From NCBI GenBank assembly GCA_039925865.1, contig JBDSYA010000330.1:1-12883 (forward strand): 12,883 nt of DNA, written 5' to 3'. The translations under genes and the position numbers were made by a program. Positions within the stretch are counted from its first letter, which is position 1, and every line of letters starts with the position of its first letter. The notes beneath the pieces were generated by a model. That model made no database searches. It was not told where the DNA came from and saw only the letters and a list, made by a program, of their open reading frames with translations. Origin of the DNA: JBDSYA01 sp039925865. Its GTDB lineage: Bacteria; Bacteroidota; Ignavibacteria; Tepidaquicellales; Tepidaquicellaceae. Below, piece by piece: positions 6,065 to 12,883 of the stretch.

Positions 6065-9000
6065 TTAATTTTTTATTGGGAGTTTTATCTCAATATGAGT
6101 TCCCTGATCTTCAACACTTTCAATATTAAAAATACCAAAATGCTGTTTAATGGTTTGATAAGCTAAACCCATTCCAAGCCCAATCCCTTCATCTTTTGTA
6201 GTAAAAAAAGGTTCAAGAATCTTGTCGATATTTTCAGGAGGAATTCCAACTCCTGTGTCTGTAATATCTATTTTTATTTCATCTTTAGCTTCGTTTTCCT
6301 TGACCTTGATTGTCAATTTACCTCCATGAAACATTGAATCTATTGAGTTAGAAACAAAATTCATAAAAGCGTTTTCCAACTTAAGCTTATCACTATATAA
6401 AGGAGGAAGATTATTATCTATATCTTTTTCAATAATAACATTGCTTTCATTACAACGTGCTTCCACACTTTCAAGAATATTTTCCAGAATTTTATTCAAA
6501 TTATTCTTTGTAAATGTAAGTTCTGCCGGAGATGCAAAATTTAAAAGACTTTTGATGATGTTGTTAGCAATTTCAGAATTGGTAAGAATATATTTTAGTC
6601 TTTTTTGATTCTTCTCGTTCAATTCTGTTTTCATGATCATCTGTGACAAGCTCATTATGTTTGCCAGCGGATTTCTGATCTCATGTGCAACCCCTGATGA
6701 AAATCTTCCAAGTGCCGCAAGTTTTTCATTGTGTATCAATTCTTTTTGTGCTTCAATCAATTTTTCATTCATCTGACGTAACTGCACTTCACTTTTTCTA
6801 ATCTTATCTTCGGCTTCCCTGATCTCAGTAATATCCAATCCAGTCCCAAACATTCTTACAACTTCGCCACTTTCATTTGTAAAAACCTCTCCCTGTGACT
6901 TTGAGATCTTTAATTTTCCGGTTGCTGTAATGATCCTGTGATAAAAATTAAATTTATCTTTTGTTTTGAAAGCATTCTGGATTATATCGTTGACATATTC
7001 CCTGTCATCAGGATGAACATACTGCATATATGATTCAAATGAAGGAGTATACGTTTTATTATCCAGCTCATATATGGAGTAAAGCTCCGGCGACCAGTTT
7101 AATATATTATTTGTCACATCCCATTCCCAGCTTCCCAGCTTTGCAATATGCTGAGCTTCACTTAATAAAGCTTCGCGATTTCTTATCTTTTCAATGTAAT
7201 CCAGTTGTTCAGATAATCTTCCAAGCTCCAGACCTATGTTGTTCATAAATTCCAGAATATCTTCATCAAGAATTTCTTCTCCGGTCTTTAAAAATTCCAG
7301 TATTCCCACTAGCTCATCTTGTTTGAGTATGGGGATCCAAATACCGGTTTTTATATTTAAAGAATTTATGGCTTTAATTCTTTCCCGTCCATCACCTTTT
7401 AAATCACTGAATAAAACTGAGACTGTATGCGGTTTATTAAGTATTTCATTTCCAACTTCATTCCCTACATCAAAATTTGGATCTTCAGTGATATTTTTTA
7501 ATAATATAAAATCTTTTTCAAAATCATCATTCCATATTTTTGAAGATTCTATTTTATCTCCGTTCTTAAGATAGCAGTGTCCGATATTCCATTTATTATA
7601 TTGACAGACCTTATTAATAACAAATTGGATGGCTTCTTTAAGACTTTTAGATTTATTGGTAGCTAAAATTATTTCATTCAGCAGCTTAAGAAGATTATTT
7701 CTTTTATTAATGATCTCCTCACTTTTTTTAATATCTGTAATATCACGGCATACTCCGACAATTGCTTCAGCCTTGCCTTCATCATTTGTGACGAGAGAAG
7801 TTGAGAGAAATACATGAAAAGGTGTTTGATCTCTTGTTTTGATCGAGATGTTACCCTTCCATCCTTTTCGAATAGTTTCCTTCATTATTTCATTTCTAAT
7901 GCTTACAGGTATAAAATCACTTTTTATAAGCGGGATTTCTTTTCCAAGAATATCACTTTCAAAATATCCGAAAGATTTTTCAAATGCATCATTTACATAA
8001 ATTGTTTTATTATGGAGATCCGTAATATACACGCTTTCCTGAACGTCCTTAATAGCATGAGCAAAAAGTTTTATTTTCGCCTGTATTTTTTCTTTAGCTT
8101 CCATTTCATTAATCAATCTTGAAAGTGTGGATGCAAGCTCATTGGTTCTCTCTTTGACATTTTCCTCAAGATTGGCATAGGAACTTATAAGCTTATCCTC
8201 TGCTTTCTTTCTTTCCATAAAGTTACCTATCTGCCTGCCTACAGATTCCAAAACTTCCAACAGCATAGGACTTTCCTCAATATTATCCCTATTAAAACAT
8301 TCAATTATAGAGATTACATCTTTGCCATTTGTAATCGGTATTGCAAGTCCGGAAGACCAGCCCAGGGTTTGAGCTGCATCCTTCCTGATGAAGTTTTTAT
8401 TTAAGCTTATGTCTTTTACCCATCTGGAAGTTTTTTCTTTGTGAATTTCACCCGGAATACCTTTGCTGATAGGAAGGGAATGAAAATCCTTGTAGAGGTC
8501 TGCATATTTCAGATCATCCTTTTCATGTTCATTCCAGGTATTACTTACTTTGAAACTTTCTTTTTCAACTGACCATATCAGGCCGGAGTGCCAATTAATT
8601 TCTCTGCAGATTATGTCAAGAACTCTCTTGAGAGCTTCATTAATAGTTTTGGATTCAGCAAGAGTCTTGGAGACTTCATACTGGATCTTTAAAAATGTAT
8701 CATTGTTTTTTCTTTCATCAATATCAATACAACAGCCTATATATCCGACAAAAATATTTTCTTCATATCTGGGGATTCCATTCACAAGTAACCATTTATA
8801 TTCTCCTTTGTAATTTTTAAGTCTGTATTCCATTTCAAAACTTTCTCTTTTTTCAAAAGCTTCAGAATATATAATCATGCATTTCTTAAGGTCTTTTTCA
8901 TGAACCCCGTTTGTCCATCCACCACCTACTTCCTGATCAATTGTTTTTCCTGTAAATTCAAGCCATACTTTATTAAAGTATGTGCATTGTCTATCAAGCC

Positions 9001-9910
9001 CGGCCATCCAGATAAGCACGGGCGCAGAATCTGCTAACTCTCTAAACCTGTGCTCGCTTTCACGCAATGTCATTTCTGTTTTTTCCCTGAAAATAATTTC
9101 CTGCTCAAGATCCTCATTTGACTTTTTTAGCTGAATTGTTCTTTCTTCAACTTTATCTTCAAGTTCATCATAGGATTGTCGTAATAATAGTTGGGCTTCA
9201 TTTTTATTTCTGATCAGCCGTGTCGAAATATATATAGAAAGTCCGATTATTATAAATGAAAACATTCCCATGCCTATGATGAATGTTTGTATGACCTCAT
9301 TTGTGCGAAGTGCAGCCCCTGACCTTATGTGCAGCAAATCAATTTCCTTAATCTTTAGTAATCCGCAGCTGGATCTGATCTCATCAAGATTAGACTGAAT
9401 TAATTTTGTGTCTCTACTCTGAAGATCATCCGTCTGAAGATCAACGGAATCAATTTTATTGATAAAATTAGCCGATGTTTTTTTAACAAGGGTAATGTTT
9501 TCTTCAGACAGCGAATCAATTCTTTTAAGAAGTTCATACTGATCATTTATATCATTTCTTAATTTTTTAAGATTGAACATCTCACCTCTGTAAACACTTA
9601 TTAATGAGTCAATTTCCTCAAAGTATTTTTGATCCGGATCAGTAATGATAGAATTACTTCTTGCTACTGACAATTCAATTGAATGCAGATTAATATTGTC
9701 AATCATTTTCAAAACATTATTTGCATATTCAACCGATTCTATTTCTTTTCTGTATTGTCCAATATTGCTATAGGTAATAATACTTAGTATGAAAAGGCAA
9801 AGTAAAAATACCATCAAGACCGAAGGAATGAATTTTTCAAGGGGAAGGGTTTTTTCAAGCTCGGTCATCCGGTCATAAAACTTATTGTTTAAGTTGTAAT
9901 TTGATTTCAT
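6065..9910 (-). CDS. Membrane-bound PAS/GAF multi-sensor histidine kinase
   Basis: The 1281-residue protein has a transmembrane helix at about 29-48, a roughly 160-residue mostly helical segment resembling CHASE3-type sensors, and a second helix at about 207-229. A coiled coil without an obvious HAMP follows (about 235-285). Then come PAS (about 285-402, ending IGCCIDIDERK), GAF (about 410-568), a second coiled coil, PAS (about 612-730, ending VGVCRDITDIKK), a second GAF-like domain (about 738-900) and PAS (about 912-1035, with YVHPDDRE and FGTGLDITEI). The catalytic core has HisKA His1076 in SSGVAHEIRNPLANI, N-box Asn1188 in FVSNSID, G1 DTGVGIP from 1218, FFTTK, and G2 GIGLGMGL at 1242-1249. 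This HisKA type pairs with NtrC-like regulators (AtoS/ZraS class), and such a regulator gene follows 8 bases downstream. Ligands are unknown; no haem- or flavin-binding residue is evident to me. Confidence 0.95.
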   Translation of the reverse strand: MKSNYNLNNKFYDRMTELEKTLPLEKFIPSVLMVFLLCLFILSIITYSNIGQYRKEIESVEYANNVLKMIDNINLHSIELSVARSNSIITDPDQKYFEEIDSLISVYRGEMFNLKKLRNDINDQYELLKRIDSLSEENITLVKKTSANFINKIDSVDLQTDDLQSRDTKLIQSNLDEIRSSCGLLKIKEIDLLHIRSGAALRTNEVIQTFIIGMGMFSFIIIGLSIYISTRLIRNKNEAQLLLRQSYDELEDKVEERTIQLKKSNEDLEQEIIFREKTEMTLRESEHRFRELADSAPVLIWMAGLDRQCTYFNKVWLEFTGKTIDQEVGGGWTNGVHEKDLKKCMIIYSEAFEKRESFEMEYRLKNYKGEYKWLLVNGIPRYEENIFVGYIGCCIDIDERKNNDTFLKIQYEVSKTLAESKTINEALKRVLDIICREINWHSGLIWSVEKESFKVSNTWNEHEKDDLKYADLYKDFHSLPISKGIPGEIHKEKTSRWVKDISLNKNFIRKDAAQTLGWSSGLAIPITNGKDVISIIECFNRDNIEESPMLLEVLESVGRQIGNFMERKKAEDKLISSYANLEENVKERTNELASTLSRLINEMEAKEKIQAKIKLFAHAIKDVQESVYITDLHNKTIYVNDAFEKSFGYFESDILGKEIPLIKSDFIPVSIRNEIMKETIRKGWKGNISIKTRDQTPFHVFLSTSLVTNDEGKAEAIVGVCRDITDIKKSEEIINKRNNLLKLLNEIILATNKSKSLKEAIQFVINKVCQYNKWNIGHCYLKNGDKIESSKIWNDDFEKDFILLKNITEDPNFDVGNEVGNEILNKPHTVSVLFSDLKGDGRERIKAINSLNIKTGIWIPILKQDELVGILEFLKTGEEILDEDILEFMNNIGLELGRLSEQLDYIEKIRNREALLSEAQHIAKLGSWEWDVTNNILNWSPELYSIYELDNKTYTPSFESYMQYVHPDDREYVNDIIQNAFKTKDKFNFYHRIITATGKLKISKSQGEVFTNESGEVVRMFGTGLDITEIREAEDKIRKSEVQLRQMNEKLIEAQKELIHNEKLAALGRFSSGVAHEIRNPLANIMSLSQMIMKTELNEKNQKRLKYILTNSEIANNIIKSLLNFASPAELTFTKNNLNKILENILESVEARCNESNVIIEKDIDNNLPPLYSDKLKLENAFMNFVSNSIDSMFHGGKLTIKVKENEAKDEIKIDITDTGVGIPPENIDKILEPFFTTKDEGIGLGMGLAYQTIKQHFGIFNIESVEDQGTHIEIKLPIKN

Positions 9911-10015
9911 TTATAATTCAAATTTTTTAAAAAGACAAAAATGGCAAACACTGTCATCAACTTTTTTATAATATCGAATATGTATTAATAAGACAAAAAA
10001 ATGAGTCTTTTTGTG

Positions 10016-10031
10016 TGGCATATCGATTGTA
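10016..10031 (+). promoter_or_regulatory. Weaker sigma-54-like promoter upstream of the beta-barrel gene
   Basis: The plus strand reads TGGCATATCGATTGTA: a TGGCAT -24 element and a TTGTA -12 element with the correct 10-base interval, but T replaces the conserved -12 C. The predicted start is near 10042, leaving a leader of about 128 bases that contains the hairpin at 10064-10100. A TGTCAT sequence at 9952-9957, about 85-90 bases upstream of the predicted start, is a possible activator half-site. The site also lies between the divergent kinase and beta-barrel genes. Confidence 0.33.
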
Positions 10032-10063
10032 TTACCTAGTGAGAAATCAATTAAAAGAAGCAT

Positions 10064-10100
10064 ATTTAAAGAAAGCTTAAAACGATTTAAGCTCTTAAAT
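10064..10100 (+). promoter_or_regulatory. Leader hairpin ahead of the outer-membrane protein gene
   Basis: AGCTTAAA (10074-10081) and TTTAAGCT (10086-10093) form a perfect 8-bp stem with an ACGA tetraloop. It is extended by ATTTAA (10064-10069) pairing with TTAAAT (10095-10100) through small bulges. No U-run follows, so it is not a terminator. If transcription starts near 10042 it would sit in the 5' leader, about 70 bases before the ATG, where it might affect mRNA stability. Confidence 0.35.
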
Positions 10101-10169
10101 ATTATACTAAGAAACAAGCATATTAACTGGTTTCAAAAAATAATCATAAATTAAAATAAGGGGAAAAAA

Positions 10170-10763
10170 ATGAAACGTGTAAATTTAATACTAGTTATTT
10201 TGATAGCGATTTTCGCTTTTTCAAATGTATCAAATGCTCAAAAAATTAAGAAAACCACAAAGTTGAAACAAACATATTTTACAATTTCTCCTACAGCGGG
10301 TTTAATATTTCCAGTTGGAAATTTTGCTAATTTATTCAAATCCGGTTATTCTTTAGGTTTAGATCTTGGTTATAGAGTAAATAAGGAAGTTGGATTTTAT
10401 GGTAAGTTTGGTTACAGCGGTATGAACTCCAAAACTGATGGTATTGCTTCCGGAAGATATTTGGAATTCAGTGCTGGTCCGAGATATTACATGACAAATC
10501 CTAAATTAAGCTCAACCCTTTTTCTTGAAGGTGGTGTAGGAGCATATATGTTCGGTCAGGATGCTTATACAAATGCAGCTGGTGAAACAGTTTTGAAATT
10601 GTCAGACACAAAAGTTGGTGTTAACGCAGGTATAGGCGCAAACCTGGCATTATCAAATTCAATTGATATACTTTTGAAAACTAAGTATCATAACGTTTTT
10701 GCTGACGGAGGTTCACACAGTTTTATTACTGCGATCGGTGGATTTGAATTCAAGATTAGATAA
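10170..10763 (+). CDS. Outer-membrane beta-barrel protein
   Basis: The product is 197 residues. It starts with a Sec signal peptide (Lys-Arg after Met, hydrophobic core LILVILIAIFAF, predicted cut after SNA at residue 23). The mature part alternates polar and hydrophobic residues in short strands with glycine- and aromatic-rich turns (YFTISPTAGLIFPVGNFANL, YSLGLDLGYRV, VGFYGKFGYSGM, YLEFSAGPRYYM, STLFLEGGVGAYMFG, GVNAGIGANLAL) and ends FITAIGGFEFKIR. This is the pattern of an eight-stranded OmpA/OmpX-like 'outer membrane protein beta-barrel' domain, length normal for the group. The ATG follows AAGGGGAAAAAA, a usable Shine-Dalgarno sequence. A strong intrinsic terminator lies directly downstream, so it is probably monocistronic. 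Specific function is unknown; members are structural, adhesion or stress-related. A possible sigma-54 promoter lies upstream. Confidence 0.88.
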   Translation: MKRVNLILVILIAIFAFSNVSNAQKIKKTTKLKQTYFTISPTAGLIFPVGNFANLFKSGYSLGLDLGYRVNKEVGFYGKFGYSGMNSKTDGIASGRYLEFSAGPRYYMTNPKLSSTLFLEGGVGAYMFGQDAYTNAAGETVLKLSDTKVGVNAGIGANLALSNSIDILLKTKYHNVFADGGSHSFITAIGGFEFKIR

Positions 10764-10776
10764 GTATTAAGTAATC

Positions 10777-10809
10777 AAACAGCAGGTTTTAAAACCTGCT
10801 GTTTTTTTT
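10777..10809 (+). terminator. Strong intrinsic terminator after the beta-barrel gene
   Basis: AAACAGCAGGTTTT and its exact reverse complement AAAACCTGCTGTTT abut at 10790/10791, making a 14-base-arm palindrome (10777-10804) with GC-rich middle pairs. The run of eight T at 10802-10809 follows. It starts 13 bases after the stop codon. Confidence 0.92.
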
Positions 10810-10869
10810 ATATGAAATAACTTCGTTAATGGTTTCAATTTTAAAAAAATAAATAAAAGGAGTAATATT

Positions 10870-11283
10870 ATGTTTGACGATCAAAATAATACCAAAGCAT
10901 ACTTCTTTGGCATGTTGACAGGTACTATTCTCGGAGGACTGGCAGCTTTATTGTATGCACCTAAAAGCGGTAAAGAATTAAGACAGGATATCTCGGAGAA
11001 AAGTAATGAGTTAATGGAAGATGCAGAGAAATATTTATCAAATGCAAAAACTTCAGCTTCTGAATTGATATCTGAAGGAAGAAAAAAAGCTGAATCTCTC
11101 ATTGATGATGCAAAGAAAAAAGTTGAGTCACTAACACACAGCGGTGAAAATGCCGTTAAGACAGGAGAAAATTTATTAAATCAAGGAAAAGATAAAGTTC
11201 AGCAGGAAGCACAAAAATATAAAGATGCAGGTAAAGCCGGTATATCAGCTTTCAATGATGAAAGAAATAAAACCAGACACTAA
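10870..11283 (+). CDS. YtxH domain general-stress protein
   Basis: The 137-residue product carries the YtxH signature near its N-terminus: a short hydrophobic helix with glycines, FFGMLTGTILGGLAALLY, followed by APKSGKELRQDI (about residues 12-41). The rest is a long, highly charged amphipathic helix with repeated Ala/Lys/Glu/Asp patterns (AEKYLSNAKTSASELI, AKKKVESL, KDKVQQEAQKYKDAGKAG), resembling LEA or apolipoprotein-like repeats. YtxH proteins are membrane-anchored, stress-induced and sometimes annotated 'gas vesicle protein'; the molecular role is unclear. AAGGAG at 10857-10862, seven bases before the ATG, gives a textbook start. It lies between the beta-barrel gene, from which the terminator isolates it, and the lmo0937-type gene 124 bases downstream, and both neighbours are on the same strand. 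Confidence 0.93.
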   Translation: MFDDQNNTKAYFFGMLTGTILGGLAALLYAPKSGKELRQDISEKSNELMEDAEKYLSNAKTSASELISEGRKKAESLIDDAKKKVESLTHSGENAVKTGENLLNQGKDKVQQEAQKYKDAGKAGISAFNDERNKTRH

Positions 11284-11407
11284 TAAATTGTACGATAGCT
11301 TTAAACATTAGGGCAATAAATAAAGGTACCAATTCATAAATAAATTAAAATCATTTGAGCTGACTTTTTCAGATGACAATAATAAACTAAACTAAGGAGA
11401 AGAAAAA

Positions 11408-11560
11408 ATGTTGTGGACAATTTTTGTAATTCTGCTGGTTCTATGGATTATAGGATTAGTATCTTCATACACAATGGGTGGATTCATTCATGTGTTGCTG
11501 GTAATCGCAGTAGTAGTTTTAATAATTAATCTTGTCAGAGGTCGAAATCCTATCGCCTGA
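11408..11560 (+). CDS. lmo0937 family 50-residue membrane protein
   Basis: The ORF starts MLWTIFVILLVLWIIGLVSS, continues YTMGGFIHVLLVIAVVVLI and ends NLVRGRNPIA: two short membrane helices (about 3-20 and 26-42) joined by a glycine turn, with a basic C-terminus. This matches the lmo0937 family (MLWTI...LW..GL.....GGFIH.LLVIA) of tiny inner-membrane proteins found beside stress genes in Bacteroidota and Firmicutes; no biochemical function is known. AAGGAG at 11395-11400, seven bases before the ATG, supports the start. A stem-loop terminator follows 26 bases after the stop. Confidence 0.92.
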   Translation: MLWTIFVILLVLWIIGLVSSYTMGGFIHVLLVIAVVVLIINLVRGRNPIA

Positions 11561-11586
11561 CGAGCTAATCTAAATCTCATTTACAC

Positions 11587-11626
11587 AAGGATGGAGTCAT
11601 GATTAGCAAATTATGATTTCATCCTT
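11587..11626 (+). terminator. Stem-loop terminator after the lmo0937-type gene
   Basis: AAGGATGGAGTCAT (11587-11600) pairs with ATGATTTCATCCTT (11613-11626) over 14 positions with two G-U pairs and a 12-base loop, then TTATTATATATT. The U-run is broken but the stem is long. The ATG inside the right arm at 11613 is in frame with the dehydrogenase remnant, but this structure makes it an unlikely true start. Confidence 0.72.
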
Positions 11627-11660
11627 TTATTATATATTAGAGACATTAACAACACCCCAA

Positions 11661-12212
11661 ATGCAGAAGAGTAATAGAAAAGTAAAATTACGAGAGCCTC
11701 AAGCTCAGCAGAAACAACCTGGTTTAGAATCCCACATGAATCCAAAACCGGAATTTGAGGCTCCGTTATATAATAAAGGGAGTGGTAAATCAAGAGGTAA
11801 GACCGCACTAATTACCTGCGGAGATAGCGGGATTGGAAGAGCGGTTGAGGCTTTTTCACGCGAGGGATATGATGTTAGTATTACTTATCTTAACAAACAT
11901 AAAGACTCAAAATTAACAAAGTCACATGTAGAGAAGGAAGGGCAAAAATGTTATTTAATTTCAGGTGATATCACGCGTGAAAGTTTTTGTAAAAATTCAA
12001 TACAAAGAATTCTAAAAAACTTTGGTTCTCTGGATATAATTATAAATAATGCCGCAGTACAATTTCCAAGTGAATCAATTACCAAAATTTCAGGAAACCA
12101 ATTAGCTAAAACTTTTCGCATAAATATTTTTTCTCACTTTTACTTGGTTCAGCATTCTTTAAAATATTTTTATATGACCGGCCCGATTTTACACCCAAAC
12201 GGGGCTAAATAG
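11661..12212 (+). pseudogene. YghA-type short-chain dehydrogenase with internal deletion
   Basis: The in-frame ATG at 11661 gives 183 residues against about 285-295 normal for this family (glucose/ribitol-type SDR, YghA-like). The N-terminal extension is characteristic (QQKQPGLESHMNPKPEF), followed by the cofactor motif as TCGDSGIGRAV (residues 52-62), where TGGDSGIGRAV is expected, so one conserved glycine is cysteine; one residue also seems missing just after it. The middle is normal: YLISGDITRESFC, LDIIINNAAVQFP, TFRINIFSHFYLVQHSL. At about residue 170 (near 12168) the sequence jumps to YMTGPILHPNGAK, which in relatives is the extreme C-terminus. About 105-110 residues are absent, including the SxxS..YxxxK catalytic segment. 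The frame is kept, so it is probably a recent in-frame deletion. Activity as an oxidoreductase is not expected. It lies 3 bases from the permease-family start. Confidence 0.85.
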
Positions 12213-12215
12213 TCA

Positions 12216-12689
12216 ATGGCAAAGCAAGTTTCAAAAAATAATACGAACGAACATATCTTTGAGAAATTAGCACTTAAGATAACAAAGTTTTCAGGAAGTA
12301 CTACAGCTTTTGTTTTAGCTTTCGGACTTGTAATTATTTGGGCTGCAACCGGACCGATTTTTAATTTTTCAGAAGCCTGGCAATTAGTAATCAATACAGG
12401 AACAACTATCATTACTTTTTTGATGGTTTTCCTCATTCAAAGATCTCAAAATAAAGAATCTATTGCTATGCAGCTAAAACTTAATGAACTTATTGCTGCT
12501 GTAAAAGGGGCAAGTAACAGGTTAATTGATGCAGAGGATATGTCAGAATCAGAGTTGAATGTTTTAAAAAGACACTATGATAAGTTGGTTAAGCTTGCCG
12601 AGAAGGATGAAGATATAAAAATGTCTCATTCTATTGAAGATGCAGAAAAGCGACATAAAGCAAAAATTCAAAAAATAAAAATAAACTAA
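12216..12689 (+). CDS. Low-affinity iron permease family protein
   Basis: The 157-residue product matches the bacterial 'low affinity iron permease' family (PF04120-type). A short soluble N-terminus leads to FSGSTTAFVLAFGLVIIWA (about 25-43), a membrane helix, then ATGPIFNFSEAWQLVINTGT and a second helix ending FLMVFLIQRSQNK (about 68-80). The soluble tail has LKLNELIAAVKGASNRLIDAEDMSE. The tail is a charged helical domain with the family-typical NELI...ASNRLI pattern. The name comes from distant similarity to fungal Fet4; iron transport by the two-helix bacterial forms has not been established. The ATG at 12216 is 3 bases after the dehydrogenase remnant stop, so translation was probably coupled to the intact dehydrogenase, and this gene now relies on the shortened message. 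Homologues of the dehydrogenase and this gene are often close together in stress clusters (recollection, not checked). Confidence 0.9.
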   Translation: MAKQVSKNNTNEHIFEKLALKITKFSGSTTAFVLAFGLVIIWAATGPIFNFSEAWQLVINTGTTIITFLMVFLIQRSQNKESIAMQLKLNELIAAVKGASNRLIDAEDMSESELNVLKRHYDKLVKLAEKDEDIKMSHSIEDAEKRHKAKIQKIKIN

Positions 12690-12691
12690 TT

Positions 12692-12865
12692 ATGATCATG
12701 AACAGATTATTTCAACTACTCTTGTTATTTTTATTTACACCGCTTTTCAACGGATGTGAATTTCTTGGAGATGTATTCAAGGCGGGAATTTGGGTAGGTA
12801 TTATAGTTATAATTGCTATTGTAGCTGTTGTTGCATTTATCATAAGAATGTTTCGCAGCAAATAA
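12692..12865 (+). CDS. 57-residue lipoprotein-like small membrane protein
   Basis: The ORF starts 2 bases after the permease-family stop (ATG at 12692; a second in-frame ATG at 12698 gives 55 residues). It reads as a basic N-terminus with a hydrophobic core LFQLLLLFLFTPLFNGC, a possible signal peptidase II site with Cys22 (lipobox imperfect: Phe-Asn-Gly-Cys). The segment EFLGDVFKAGIWVGI and a second hydrophobic helix IIVIIAIVAVVAFII follow, ending RMFRSK. The Cys-Glu-x-x-x-x-x-x-FKAG-W-G arrangement matches, from memory, a tiny Bacteroidota protein often mislabelled 'phosphatidate cytidylyltransferase'; it is far too short for that enzyme and the name should not be used. Function is unknown. 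It is almost certainly co-transcribed with the permease-family gene. Confidence 0.8.
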   Translation: MIMNRLFQLLLLFLFTPLFNGCEFLGDVFKAGIWVGIIVIIAIVAVVAFIIRMFRSK

Positions 12866-12883
12866 ATAAGTTTGGCATTTGTC

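Noticed and set aside
7030..8813. Several plus-strand ORFs of 60-112 codons opposite the kinase gene
   Set aside because: They are antisense shadows of a strongly supported long coding region, with no recognisable domains or ribosome binding sites.
9991..10015. AAGAC...GTCTT short hairpin followed by T residues
   Set aside because: The stem is only 5 bp with an A-rich loop and no gene ends just upstream on the plus strand; this is expected by chance in such AT-rich DNA.
9911..10117. Minus-strand 68-codon ORF abutting the kinase start
   Set aside because: It has no family resemblance, ends exactly at the kinase gene with no ribosome binding site, and covers the intergenic region holding the sigma-54-like site and leader hairpin; its composition is that of random AT-rich translation.
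10940..10955. TGGCAGCTTTATTGTA, a sigma-54-like match
   Set aside because: It lies inside the YtxH coding region and encodes part of the conserved GGLAALLYAP segment. Kept as a measure of how often the weaker TTGTA form arises by chance.
11613..11660. Upstream start for the dehydrogenase remnant at 11613
   Set aside because: This ATG lies in the right arm of the terminator stem and adds 16 residues with no family similarity; the ATG at 11661 gives the family-typical N-terminus.
1..12883. CRISPR arrays, insertion sequences, prophage genes, tRNA or rRNA genes
   Set aside because: No regularly spaced repeats, transposase or integrase motifs, terminal inverted repeats or tRNA-like cloverleaf sequences were found on reading both strands.

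Overview
The window is AT-rich (about one third G+C by eye). It carries gene families that commonly occur together in Bacteroidota-type genomes: a GH130 glycosidase, a YciF/DUF892 protein, YtxH, an lmo0937-type micro-membrane protein, the small protein usually mislabelled 'phosphoribosylpyrophosphate synthetase', a low-affinity iron permease-family protein and a tiny lipoprotein-like protein. Some starts have clear Shine-Dalgarno sequences (10857-10862, 11396-11400), and an NtrC-type regulator with sigma-54-like promoters is present. An Ignavibacteria-like or related Bacteroidota lineage is plausible. This is an inference from gene content; there is no rRNA or other phylogenetic marker here.

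Layout. Positions 1-9910 are entirely minus strand; 10170 to the end is entirely plus strand. Minus strand, left to right: the N-terminal 301 codons of a GH130 glycoside phosphorylase/hydrolase (runs off the left edge); a small conserved protein; a small doubtful coiled-coil ORF; a tight group of DUF421/YetF membrane protein, an unlisted 30-residue single-pass membrane peptide and a class I methyltransferase; a YciF ferritin-like protein; an acidic hydrophilic protein of unknown function; and a two-component pair. The pair is a 1281-residue PAS/GAF-rich membrane histidine kinase, followed after 8 bases by an NtrC-family sigma-54 activator. Plus strand: an outer-membrane beta-barrel protein with a strong terminator, a YtxH stress protein, an lmo0937-family 50-residue membrane protein with a terminator, an internally deleted YghA-type short-chain dehydrogenase (probable pseudogene), a low-affinity iron permease-family protein and a 57-residue lipoprotein-like membrane protein.

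How it may work together. The kinase and NtrC-type regulator are adjacent and co-directional, so they are very likely a cognate pair. The best sigma-54 (-24/-12) match in the window, TGGCAC-N5-GTGCA, lies 78 bases upstream of yciF in the correct orientation, with TGTGACA repeats and a GTCA-N4-TGAC palindrome about 100-120 bases upstream of the predicted start. Two weaker sites (TGGCAT-N5-TTGTA) precede the acidic unknown gene and the beta-barrel gene. The working hypothesis is a local sigma-54 stress/envelope regulon containing yciF, the acidic protein and the outer-membrane protein, controlled by the neighbouring two-component system. A comparably weak match inside the YtxH coding region warns that the two weaker sites could be chance.

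The clearest anomaly is the dehydrogenase. It keeps the family's N-terminal extension and C-terminal tail but lacks roughly 105-110 internal residues, including the catalytic Tyr-x-x-x-Lys, and one glycine of its nucleotide-binding motif is cysteine.
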